Source of the DNA: Planctomycetota bacterium
GTDB taxonomy: Bacteria; Planctomycetota; Planctomycetia; Pirellulales; UBA1268
Reading direction: 5' to 3'
Length of the DNA: 36,262 nt
Assembly: GCA_018970785.1 (NCBI GenBank)
Contig: JAGWVR010000031.1
Location: 1-36,262 of the forward strand
The notes below the pieces were generated by a model. It made no database searches. It was given only the letters and a program-made list of their open reading frames with translations, and was not told the DNA's origin. Below, one piece after another: positions 1 through 6,961 of this stretch (positions are counted from its first letter, which is position 1; each line of letters opens with the position of its first letter). A program made the translations under genes and the position numbers.

Positions 1-383
1 GGCTGCTGCCGCCGCGGATGCGTCGGCGCCGGGGCGCGGGTTCGGAGCGCCCGTGCCGGGTCGGTTCATGGAGCGGCGTCCGTGTCTCTGGGGCCGCGGG
101 CCCGCGGCGGATGTGGGAGTCGGGCGATCACCCCGGACGGGCGGCGGCCGAGCGGCCACCCATGGCAGCTGGCCCGCCGGACCTCGACGGCAACCGACCG
201 ATCGCCTGCGCCGTTCGCGGGCTTCGGAGTTTAGTCAGCGCGCAGACCTCGGACAACACGCCCGCCACACCGGCCGCACACGCCCGGGGGAGCCCGGGCG
301 ACTGCTACACTGCCGACGCAGTCGGCCGCGGTTCCGGGACGAACCGGCTGGCGACCGATCGCCCACCCGCCACGAGGCCGGCC
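1..383. other. Upstream region of the propeller gene; no confident gene
   Basis: No gene is convincingly supported here. On the minus strand a short frame opens at an ATG at 69-67 and stays open to the window edge (about 23 codons). It could be the first codons of a divergent gene outside the window, but it shows no clear ribosome binding site. A perfect 8-bp inverted repeat (281-288 with 293-300, 4-nt loop) lies 80 nt before the propeller start. An extended -10-like element follows at 303-311. Confidence 0.4.
303..311 (+). promoter_or_regulatory. Possible extended -10 promoter element before the propeller gene
   Basis: The sequence is TG-C-TACACT, a TGn extended -10 shape, about 72 nt before the chosen start at 384. 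No good -35 hexamer is visible. Similar TGn plus TACAGT or CATACT elements lie before the genes at 5555 and 8558, which gives modest support. Confidence 0.3.
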
Positions 384-2081
384 GTGTCCCGAGCACGCAC
401 GCGTGGTCCCGACAAGAAGTCTCCCGCGCCGGAGTCGCGGCCGCGTCCGCTGTGGCCGTCGGCGCGGGTCTGGGTGACGCTGGCCTCGCTGGCTGCCGCC
501 GTGGCACTGGTGCGGGCCGGCTGGCTGGAGACGCTGTTCGGCACGCTCATCGACGGCGCGGTCCGCAACATCATCACGCTGATCCTGTCGTTTTCCGGGC
601 TCGTCGCCCTCGTCAGCTGGTTCCTCCGCGAAAGCGGCCATCCGCGCCGGACGAAGTGGACCGTCGCCGGCATCCTCGCCGCCCTCGTCGCCGCGGCCGT
701 CGCGACGCTCCGGATCGAGCGCGTGTCGGGGGATCTGGTCCCGGAATTCGCCTGGCGCTGGCAGCCCTCGCCCGACTTTCTCCTCGAGCGGAAGGGGGCC
801 TCGCCGGCGCCGGCAGCCGCAACGCCGGCCTGGGAAGCGACCGCCGCCGACGTGCCCCGGTTCTTCGGCCCGGCCGGCACCGGCACGGTCGACGTGGCGC
901 TCGACGCCGACTGGGAGGCGCGTCCCCCGCGCGAGGTGTGGCGGCGGCCGATCGGAGCCGGGTGGGGCAGCTTCGCCACCTGTGGCGACCATGCCGTGAC
1001 CCTCGAGCAGCGTGGTCCCGAGGAGGTCGTCGCCTGCTACGCGCTGGCCGACGGGACCGAGGAGTGGGTCGTCGCCGTCGCGGCGCGCCACCAGACGGTG
1101 CTCGGCGGCGTCGGGCCGCGGTCGACCCCCGCGATCCACGACGGCATCGTCTACACGGCCGGGGCCACCGGCTGGCTTCACGCCATCGACGGCGCCACCG
1201 GGCGCGTCGTGTGGAAGAAGAACATCCTCGACGATCTCGGCATCGACCCCGAGGCCCACGCCCTGGCCGTCGCCTGGGGGCGGGCGGGATCGCCGCTGGT
1301 CGTCGACGACCTGGTCGTCGTTCCCGGCGGCGGCCCGCGTGCCGACGGGCCGGTGGCCCTCGTGGCCTACGACCGCGCCGACGGCACACGCCGCTGGACG
1401 GCGGGTGACCGGCAGGTCGGCTACGCCTCGCCGATCGTCGTCACGCTCGCCGGCCGGCGCCTGATCGTGTCGGGCAACGAGGGAGAGGTGGCGGGCTACG
1501 ACCCGGCCGACGGGGCCACCGTCTGGCGCTGCGAATGGCCCGGCCACAGCAACTCCGACGCCAACTGTTCGCAGCCCGTGTTCCTCGACGACCGGCGCTT
1601 CCTCCTCTCCAAGGGCTACGGCCTCGGCGCGGCGCTGTTTCGCATCGCCACGGCCGACGCCGTGCCCTGGACGGTGGAGGAAGTCTGGCGCAACAACGGC
1701 CTACTGAAGACCAAGTTCACCAGCGCCGTGCTCCACGGCGCTCATGCCTACGGCCTGTCCGACGGGATCCTCGAGTGCGTCGCCGTCGCTGACGGCCGCC
1801 GCGCCTGGAAGGGGGGCCGCTACGGGCAGGGGCAGGTGCTCCGCGCCGGCGACCTGCTGCTTGTCCAGTCGGAGCCGGGCGAGATCGTGGTCCTCGACGC
1901 CGACCCGACGGCCGCGCGGGTCCGTGCCCGGCTCGCGGCCCTCGACGGTCAGACCTGGAACAACCCCTGCCTCGCCGGCGAGCGGTTGCTCGTCCGTAAT
2001 GCCGCCGAAGCGGCGTGCTTCATCGTGCCGTTGCGGGGTGCGGCCGAGGAACGCGTCGCCGCCGTCCGGGACGGCCGATGA
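384..2081 (+). CDS. Membrane-anchored PQQ-like beta-propeller repeat protein
   Basis: About 565 residues from a GTG at 384. This start is chosen because a GAGG lies 6 nt upstream and because the in-frame sequence before it is Arg/Pro-rich and looks non-coding. The first ~110 residues hold about three hydrophobic segments. A seven- or eight-bladed quinoprotein-like propeller follows, with repeated blades of the form 'G.VYT.GATGWLHAID..TGRVVW'. The propeller probably faces the periplasm. Family knowledge: planctomycete proteins of this kind are named 'PQQ-binding-like beta-propeller', but most are not shown to bind PQQ. BamB-like scaffolding is an alternative role. The stop overlaps the start of the next gene (ATGA), so the two are probably co-translated. 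The substrate is unknown. Confidence 0.85.
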   Translation: MSRARTRGPDKKSPAPESRPRPLWPSARVWVTLASLAAAVALVRAGWLETLFGTLIDGAVRNIITLILSFSGLVALVSWFLRESGHPRRTKWTVAGILAALVAAAVATLRIERVSGDLVPEFAWRWQPSPDFLLERKGASPAPAAATPAWEATAADVPRFFGPAGTGTVDVALDADWEARPPREVWRRPIGAGWGSFATCGDHAVTLEQRGPEEVVACYALADGTEEWVVAVAARHQTVLGGVGPRSTPAIHDGIVYTAGATGWLHAIDGATGRVVWKKNILDDLGIDPEAHALAVAWGRAGSPLVVDDLVVVPGGGPRADGPVALVAYDRADGTRRWTAGDRQVGYASPIVVTLAGRRLIVSGNEGEVAGYDPADGATVWRCEWPGHSNSDANCSQPVFLDDRRFLLSKGYGLGAALFRIATADAVPWTVEEVWRNNGLLKTKFTSAVLHGAHAYGLSDGILECVAVADGRRAWKGGRYGQGQVLRAGDLLLVQSEPGEIVVLDADPTAARVRARLAALDGQTWNNPCLAGERLLVRNAAEAACFIVPLRGAAEERVAAVRDGR

Positions 2082-2842
2082 GCACCCCGGCCGCGCTCGC
2101 CGGTCGGACGGCGTTGGTGACCGGTTCCAGCCGCGGGATCGGCCGGGCCGTCGCGGTCGCGCTCGCCGCAGCCGGCGCCAGGGTCGCCGTCCACGGCCGC
2201 AGTGCTCCCGGTGCCGAGGCGACCGTCGCCGCGCTTCCCGACCCGGCCCTCCATGCAGGCACGTTCCTCGCCGACCTCGCCCGTCCCGGCGCCGCCGACA
2301 GGCTCGTCGCGGAGGTCACGGCGGCACTGCCGGGGATCGACGTCGTCGTGGCGGTGGCGGGGGCCGACGTCCTCACCGGCGCGCCTGCGCAGTGGCCCTT
2401 TTCGCGCAAGCTCGAGGAGTTGCTCGCCGTCGACGTCGTCGCCACCGCCACGCTCGCGCGCGGGCTCGGCGCGTGGATGCGGGATCACCATGGCGGGGCG
2501 ATCGTGACGATCGGGTGGGATCAGGCGGAGGTCGGGATGGAGGGGGACAGTGGCGAGCTGTTCGCCCTGTCGAAGGGGGCGGTGATGGCGTTCACGCGGA
2601 GCCTCGCCCGGTCGTTGGCACCGCGGGTGCGGGTCAACTGCGTGGCCCCGGGGTGGATCCGGACGGCATGGGGCGAGGGGGCGAGCGAGGCCTGGCAGCG
2701 CCGGGCGGTGCGTGAGAGCGTGCTCGGCCGGTGGGGCACGCCGGAGGACGTTGCCGCGGCGGTGGCCTGGCTGGCATCCGACGACGCGGCCTTCGTCACG
2801 GGGCAGGTCGTCCCGGTCAACGGTGGCTTCCGCCGCGCGTGA
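2078..2842 (+). CDS. SDR-fold protein lacking the catalytic Ser and Tyr
   Basis: A 254-residue classical-length short-chain dehydrogenase/reductase. The start is the ATG that overlaps the upstream stop. The dinucleotide-binding motif TGSSRGIG (residues 15-22) is intact, as is the C-terminal 'TGQVVPVNGG' typical of the family. The Asn-Ser-Tyr-Lys tetrad is altered. The usual Asn position reads Asp119, the usual SS reads GW (146-147) inside 'TIGWDQAE', and the YxxxK motif reads F162-ALS-K166. Only Lys remains. The protein therefore probably binds NAD(P) or NAD(P)-like ligands without normal SDR chemistry, or uses another mechanism. It is coupled to the propeller gene, which suggests a shared but unknown role. 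The SDR fold is certain; the function is not. Confidence 0.9.
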   Translation: MSTPAALAGRTALVTGSSRGIGRAVAVALAAAGARVAVHGRSAPGAEATVAALPDPALHAGTFLADLARPGAADRLVAEVTAALPGIDVVVAVAGADVLTGAPAQWPFSRKLEELLAVDVVATATLARGLGAWMRDHHGGAIVTIGWDQAEVGMEGDSGELFALSKGAVMAFTRSLARSLAPRVRVNCVAPGWIRTAWGEGASEAWQRRAVRESVLGRWGTPEDVAAAVAWLASDDAAFVTGQVVPVNGGFRRA

Positions 2843-2892
2843 GTAAGCCCGCGCGCAGCTGCCGCGCGTGCGCAGTGCCGGCGACCTTTCGA

Positions 2893-2952
2893 CGGTGATT
2901 GGCGTGGGGTCGGGGCTGCCCACGCCCCGTCGCCGGACGCTCACTTCGGCCT
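2893..2952. repeat. 60-bp direct repeat, copy 1
   Basis: Identical base for base to 3031-3090. It contains an internal inverted repeat GGCGTGGG (2901-2908) with CCCACGCC (2919-2926). The copies are 138 nt apart, start to start. A 9-nt GCGCAGTGC-like stretch precedes both. Confidence 0.95.
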
Positions 2953-3030
2953 GAGGCTTTCGCGCAGTCGCCGCCGTCCCGGCGTCGGCGACGGCTTACG
3001 GTCGCCGGGCGGAGCGCAGTGCTGGGGCAG

Positions 3031-3090
3031 CGGTGATTGGCGTGGGGTCGGGGCTGCCCACGCCCCGTCGCCGGACGCTCACTTCGGCCT
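3031..3090. repeat. 60-bp direct repeat, copy 2
   Basis: Exact second copy of 2893-2952, with its hairpin arms at 3039-3046 and 3057-3064. The 138-nt period is a multiple of three, so both copies fall in the same frame on either strand. I see no other sign of coding. Confidence 0.95.
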
Positions 3091-3217
3091 TCCAGGCCTC
3101 CGCTCGCTCGCAGACGACTTCGCTTCGCCATCCATGGCTCCGCTCGTCGCCTGAACGCCGGCTCCCGGGGCATGGGCAGCCCCTCCACGCCGGTCGTTGT
3201 TCACCCAGCGCGCCCCC

Positions 3218-3238
3218 GCCGCCGCCACTGGCGGCGGC
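3218..3238. repeat. 10-bp inverted repeat
   Basis: GCCGCCGCCA (3218-3227) pairs perfectly with TGGCGGCGGC (3229-3238) around a single base, so a folded stem would be 8-9 bp with a short loop. It is followed by a 7-bp stem CGGTCGC/GCGACCG (3241-3247 with 3256-3262). Confidence 0.7.
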
Positions 3239-3264
3239 CACGGTCGCCCGGAGGTGCGACCGCC

Positions 3265-3335
3265 GCAGGCGAGGGACACCTTGGCTGTCCCTCCGCCTGC
3301 GTAAGCCCGCGGGGGCCATGGATGGCCCCGCGGGC
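3265..3335. terminator. Two consecutive strong hairpins, possible bidirectional terminator
   Basis: Hairpin one, 3265-3300, is about a 14-bp stem with one bulge around AGGGACA/TGTCCCT. Hairpin two, 3305-3335, is a 13-bp stem with one bulge and a 4-nt TGGA loop. Hairpin two ends 7 nt past the stop of the minus-strand HEAT gene, and both lie downstream of the plus-strand SDR gene. No U-tract follows on either strand, so they are not classic intrinsic terminators. The position between convergent genes favours a termination or mRNA-end role. Confidence 0.5.
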
Positions 3336-3342
3336 GCGATAT

Positions 3343-4089
3343 TCAGAAAAGCACCCGCAGCCGCTCGGCGAGTGTGACCTCGGATCGCTGGGCTTCCGGG
3401 TCGGTGGCCCACTCGCGCCAGGCGTTCACGTCGTTGCCGAGGTCGCGGCCGCTGACTTGCTTGAGGGCGGCGACGGCGCGGTACTGGACGGCGGGATCGG
3501 GATTCTCGAGCGCCTCGGCGAGCGTCGGAATCGCCCCCTTGTCCTTCAGTTCACCGAGCATCCGCAGCGCGCGGAGCCGCACGTCGAGATCGGTGTCGGC
3601 CCGGTAGCGGGCGGTGAGCAGCGCCACCGCATCGGGCCCGCCGCGCTCCCGCCAGGTGTCGCAGGCCTGGCTCCGCACCCGTGGCTCGGGGTCCTGCAGC
3701 GCCCCGCGGCAGATGGCGGCGGCCGCCGGGGTGTCGAACGATCCGGCGGTCGCAACGATCTCGCAGCGGACGCGCGGGTCGTGCTCCTCGAGGATCCGCC
3801 GTGCCAGCGACTCGGTGTAGGCGATCTGCCGTTCCGCCCCGGCGGACCGGGCCTGTTTCGCGTCGGCATGGAGCGTCTCGATCCGCTGCTTGGCGGTCGT
3901 GCCGTATTTCTCGGCGAGGCGGCGTTCCTTCTCGCGGTCGCGCCAGGGCCACGACGGCCCCCCCGAACGGCTGCCGGAGCAGCCGACCGCGGAGGCGAAA
4001 ACGGCCACAACACCGAGCACCAGCGCCCACCGGCGCGCGGCGGGGGGGGCGCGGGGGACGGTGCGGTCGGTTGGCGGCGGAGTCGTCAT
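3343..4089 (-). CDS. HEAT-repeat lipoprotein
   Basis: About 248 residues, starting at the ATG that places a lipoprotein signal near the N-terminus. Basic residues precede a hydrophobic stretch that ends in a lipobox-like SAVGC with Cys37. An earlier ATG at 4116 would add nine residues. A Lys/Glu/Arg-rich helical stretch follows. Residues ~90-220 then hold about four HEAT/PBS-like repeats, of the form 'DP.VR..A...L', including 'DPRVRCEI', 'DPEPRVRSQA', 'DLDVRLRALRMLGEL' and 'DPAVQYRAVAALKQ'. Such repeats form an alpha-solenoid for protein binding. It is probably a membrane-tethered periplasmic scaffold. No catalytic motif is visible and no partner is apparent from the neighbours. Confidence 0.8.
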   Translation of the reverse strand: MTTPPPTDRTVPRAPPAARRWALVLGVVAVFASAVGCSGSRSGGPSWPWRDREKERRLAEKYGTTAKQRIETLHADAKQARSAGAERQIAYTESLARRILEEHDPRVRCEIVATAGSFDTPAAAAICRGALQDPEPRVRSQACDTWRERGGPDAVALLTARYRADTDLDVRLRALRMLGELKDKGAIPTLAEALENPDPAVQYRAVAALKQVSGRDLGNDVNAWREWATDPEAQRSEVTLAERLRVLF

Positions 4090-4318
4090 GGGCGAACAAT
4101 GACACCGATGGAACACGACGGCGCGGGAGCCGGTCGCACCCGCGCTTCGGCCGCGGGAGCGACCATGCCCGACCGTGAAGCGCGGGAACCCTACAGTGGA
4201 CCGGTGCGTGGAACCAGATCAGTCCCCCCCCGGCCCGCCCCGACCGATTCGCCGCGCCAGCGGGGGGCACCTTGGTCAGGCTGAGCGTTCCGGCGACTTG
4301 GGGAACCTTCGCCGGCTG
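4090..4318. other. Divergent intergenic region
   Basis: This gap separates the minus-strand HEAT lipoprotein from the plus-strand DUF1570 gene, so promoters for both should lie here. A TACAGT hexamer at 4192-4197 is a candidate -10 for the DUF1570 gene. A longer frame opens from a GTG at 4175, but its residues look non-coding (Pro/Arg-rich). Confidence 0.4.
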
Positions 4319-5476
4319 GTGCGGCTGGTGATGGCCGTGGTCGCCGCTGGATGCGCGACCGCCTGCCATGCGGAGGATGGCGCGCCGGCGTCGGGAGAAC
4401 CGGTCGCCGCCGTGACACGGCGGTTCACGGTCAGCGGCACGGCGGGATCGCGGGTCGTCGAAGGGCTCGTCGTCCGTGAGGCGCTCGACGGGGGCGCACT
4501 CGTCGAGTCGGCCGATGGTCGCCTCGAGTTGCTCGACCCGGCGACGATCGTCGCCCGCGAGGATCTCGCGGCCGAGCCCCCCCTGGCGGCCCGCGACGTC
4601 GCCCGGCGCGTTCTCGCCGAGCTGCCGGCAGGGTTCGACGTCGTGATCACGAAGCACTACGTCGTCTGCTACGACACCTCACGCGGGTACGCGCAGTGGT
4701 GCGCCGGCCTGTTCGAGCGGCTCCACGAGGCGTTCGTCAACTTCTGGCGCCACGCCGGGCTCGACCTGCCCGGTACCGAGCGTCCGCTGGTGGTCGTGGT
4801 GTTCGCCGACCGCGAGCGCTACGAGGCGTTCGCCGCCGGCGATCTCGGTGCCGCCGCCGACCGCGTCGTGGGCTACTACAACCTGCTCTCCAACCGCGTC
4901 ACGACCTACGACCTCACCGGCCGCGACGGTCCGGGGGGGCGTGGGGGCAGCCCCGGCCGCGCGGGGCTCGAGATCCTTGCCAGCCCCGAGGCCGGCGGCC
5001 TGGTGAGCACGCTCGTCCACGAGGCCACCCACCAGATGGCCTTCAACGCCGGTCTCCACCGCCGGCTGGCGCCGGTCCCGCTGTGGGTCAGCGAGGGGAT
5101 CGCCACTTACTTCGAAACCCCCGACCTCGCCTCGGGGCGCGGCTGGCGCGGCATCGGTGGCGTCAACCGCCCGCGCGCCGACCGGATCGTCGCCGCCGGG
5201 CGCGCACCGCGGCTCGGCACGCTGATCGCCGACGACGCGCCGTTCAGAGACCCCGACACGGCGCTCGACGCCTACGCCGCCAGCTGGGCGCTGACGGCGA
5301 TGCTCGTGCAGACGCGCAAGGCGGAATACGTGCGCTACCTCGGGATCCTCGCCGCGAAACCACCGCTGGCCGACGACTCCCCCGGGCAACGGCGCGCCGA
5401 CTTCGAGGCCGCGTTCGGAGCCACTCCCGAGGCGTTCGAGGAACCGCTCGCGAGATTCGCCGCCCGCTGGCGGTGA
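4319..5476 (+). CDS. DUF1570 domain protein, putative secreted gluzincin-like metalloprotease
   Basis: About 385 residues from a GTG at 4319. This start is inferred because it puts one Arg before a hydrophobic signal segment ending in 'CATACHA'. Starts at 4331 (ATG) or 4175 (GTG) are possible. 'VVAAGC' could also act as a lipobox. The DUF1570 region carries the zinc motif HEATH at ~234-238, and a downstream 'SEGIATYFE' supplies a Glu at ~259, as in gluzincins. Before it is the family-typical 'YVVCYDTSRGYAQWCAGLFERL' region. Family knowledge: DUF1570 is abundant in planctomycetes and of unknown substrate. Inference: an exported zinc peptidase. It lies upstream of other exported proteins, but no shared pathway is evident. 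Confidence 0.85.
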   Translation: MRLVMAVVAAGCATACHAEDGAPASGEPVAAVTRRFTVSGTAGSRVVEGLVVREALDGGALVESADGRLELLDPATIVAREDLAAEPPLAARDVARRVLAELPAGFDVVITKHYVVCYDTSRGYAQWCAGLFERLHEAFVNFWRHAGLDLPGTERPLVVVVFADRERYEAFAAGDLGAAADRVVGYYNLLSNRVTTYDLTGRDGPGGRGGSPGRAGLEILASPEAGGLVSTLVHEATHQMAFNAGLHRRLAPVPLWVSEGIATYFETPDLASGRGWRGIGGVNRPRADRIVAAGRAPRLGTLIADDAPFRDPDTALDAYAASWALTAMLVQTRKAEYVRYLGILAAKPPLADDSPGQRRADFEAAFGATPEAFEEPLARFAARWR

Positions 5477-5500
5477 GCGGCGGCGCGGGCGCCGAGGGGC

Positions 5501-5509
5501 TGGTACAGT
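5501..5509 (+). promoter_or_regulatory. Possible extended -10 promoter element before the Gfo/Idh/MocA gene
   Basis: TG-G-TACAGT lies about 46 nt before the ATG at 5555. The spacing would give a short leader carrying the GAGGAG ribosome binding site at 5542-5547. No clear -35 is visible. Confidence 0.35.
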
Positions 5510-5554
5510 GACGGCGCCGGCCGGCGGCGGCCGGATCCCCCGAGGAGCCACGCC

Positions 5555-6865
5555 ATGCGCCCCCTGCCCCGCTCGTCGTCGCGTCGCCGGTTCATCCACG
5601 TCGGTGGCGGCATCGTCTCGGGTGCCACGGTCGCCCCGCTCGCTGCCGGCGCGGCTCCCGCCGCGGCCGCGCCCCGCGGGGGATGGTTTCCCACCGGCGA
5701 TGCCACGCTCCGCGTCGGGCTCGTGGGGTGCGGTGGCCGCGGAATCGGCGCGGCCGTTCTCGCGCTGGATGCCGACCCGTCGGTGAGGATCGTGGCCGTC
5801 GGGGACCTGTTTGCCGACCAGGCGGCCGCGGCGGTCGAGGCCGTCGGCCGCGCGACGGCGGACCGGCCCGGGGGCCCTCACCCCGCTCCCCTGCGGTTGG
5901 TCGGCGCCGAGGCCTGCGCCGGCGTGCTCGCCGCCGGTGTCGATCTGGTGATTCTCGCCACTCCTCCCGCCGGGCGGCCGGGCGAACTCGAAGCCGCGGT
6001 GGCGGCCGGTTGCCATGTCTTCTGCGAAGCCCCGCTGGCGATCGATGCCGGCGGCTGCCTCCGCGCGGCGCGTGCCCTGGCAGTGGCGCGGCACCGCCGG
6101 CTGGCGGTCGGCTCCGGGCTCGCCTTCCGCCACGACGACGCGACCGCGGCGGTGATCGGCCAGATCCAGGCCGGAGCGATCGGCCGGCCGCGCGCGCTGC
6201 TCATGGCGACGGAGGCCGGCCTGCCGTGGCGGGTGCCGCACCGGCCGGGAATGAGCGGCGCCGAATGGCGGCAGCGCAACTGGATTTCTTTCGCCGATCT
6301 CGGCGGCGGGCCGCTCCTCGAGCGGCAGGTGCACGCGATCGACAAGGCGCTGTGGGCCCTCGGCGATGCAGTCCCCGTTTCCGCGACCGGCCGCGTCCTT
6401 CCCGGGCGCCGCGACCGCCGGTCGATCGGCGACGTCACCGACGGCTTGTCGATCCGCTACCACTTCGCCTCGGGAGTCGGGCTCCATGTCCTCTGCCTCC
6501 GGAACGGAACCGGGGAAGGCCTCGCCGAGGAGACCGTCCACGGCAGCGGCGGGACGGCCGACCTGCGGGCCGGCGTCGTCACCCGGCACCCGTCCCGCGG
6601 AGCGACGCTGTCGTTCGGCCCATGCGGCAGCGACGGCAGCCGCTACCGGGCGTCGATCGGCACGCTCGTCGGGGCGATCCGGTCCGGTGTCCCGCTCGAC
6701 GAGGGGCCCGGGCTCGTCCGGGCCACGGCGGTCGCGCTCCTGGGGCGCACCGCTGCCCACGCGGGGACCACGGTCGGATGGGCCGACGCCGGCCTCCCGG
6801 CGGACGGCACGAACCGCCCGTTCGACACAGCCGTCACGATCGGTCAGGCTGTAAACATCACCTGA
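5555..6865 (+). CDS. Tat-exported Gfo/Idh/MocA-type oxidoreductase with an EAP in place of EKP
   Basis: 436 residues; the start follows GAGGAG at a 7-nt spacing. The N-terminus has a twin-arginine signal, 'SSRRRFI' (residues 8-14), then a hydrophobic Ala/Gly stretch, so export as a folded, cofactor-loaded protein is likely. A Rossmann domain has GCGGRG at 58-63. The family's EKP motif, whose Lys takes part in catalysis and cofactor contact, reads E158-A159-P160 here. The C-terminal domain keeps 'LLERQVHAIDKALW' (His260, Asp263), typical of planctomycete members. Members usually oxidise or reduce sugars or cyclitols with NAD(P). The missing Lys makes ordinary dehydrogenase activity doubtful. 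Substrate unknown. Confidence 0.9.
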   Translation: MRPLPRSSSRRRFIHVGGGIVSGATVAPLAAGAAPAAAAPRGGWFPTGDATLRVGLVGCGGRGIGAAVLALDADPSVRIVAVGDLFADQAAAAVEAVGRATADRPGGPHPAPLRLVGAEACAGVLAAGVDLVILATPPAGRPGELEAAVAAGCHVFCEAPLAIDAGGCLRAARALAVARHRRLAVGSGLAFRHDDATAAVIGQIQAGAIGRPRALLMATEAGLPWRVPHRPGMSGAEWRQRNWISFADLGGGPLLERQVHAIDKALWALGDAVPVSATGRVLPGRRDRRSIGDVTDGLSIRYHFASGVGLHVLCLRNGTGEGLAEETVHGSGGTADLRAGVVTRHPSRGATLSFGPCGSDGSRYRASIGTLVGAIRSGVPLDEGPGLVRATAVALLGRTAAHAGTTVGWADAGLPADGTNRPFDTAVTIGQAVNIT

Positions 6866-6961
6866 CGCGGCCGACGATGCACCTCCCGGTGGTTCCCCGG
6901 CCCGGCGGGTCGGGAACCGGCCCGGCCACCCCGTGCGGGAGGCGCCGGCCTGCAGGGACGC

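Larger units (their letters stand above)
2843..3342. other. Structured non-coding intergenic region with repeats and hairpins
   Basis: This 500-nt gap lies between two convergent genes. It holds an exact 60-bp direct repeat, several strong inverted repeats and an 11-bp direct repeat (GTAAGCCCGCG at 2843-2853 and 3301-3311) that brackets most of the region. Frames open on both strands are Arg/Pro-rich and show no recognisable domain, so I do not call genes here. It may act as a termination region, a repeat family member or a non-coding RNA. Confidence 0.6.

Noticed and set aside
1..69. Start of a divergent minus-strand gene at the left edge
   Set aside because: Only about 23 codons are visible and there is no clear ribosome binding site, so I do not call it as a gene.
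2817..3188. Minus-strand frame across the 60-bp repeats, giving two identical peptide segments
   Set aside because: The repetition follows from the DNA repeat having a period of 138 nt. The residues are Arg/Pro-rich, with no domain or ribosome binding site.
2843..3342. CRISPR array
   Set aside because: Only two repeat copies exist, each 60 bp, with no regular spacer series and no cas genes nearby.
4175..4318. Longer N-terminus for the DUF1570 protein
   Set aside because: The added residues are Pro/Arg-rich and would bury the signal peptide; a later start fits better, though this is not certain.
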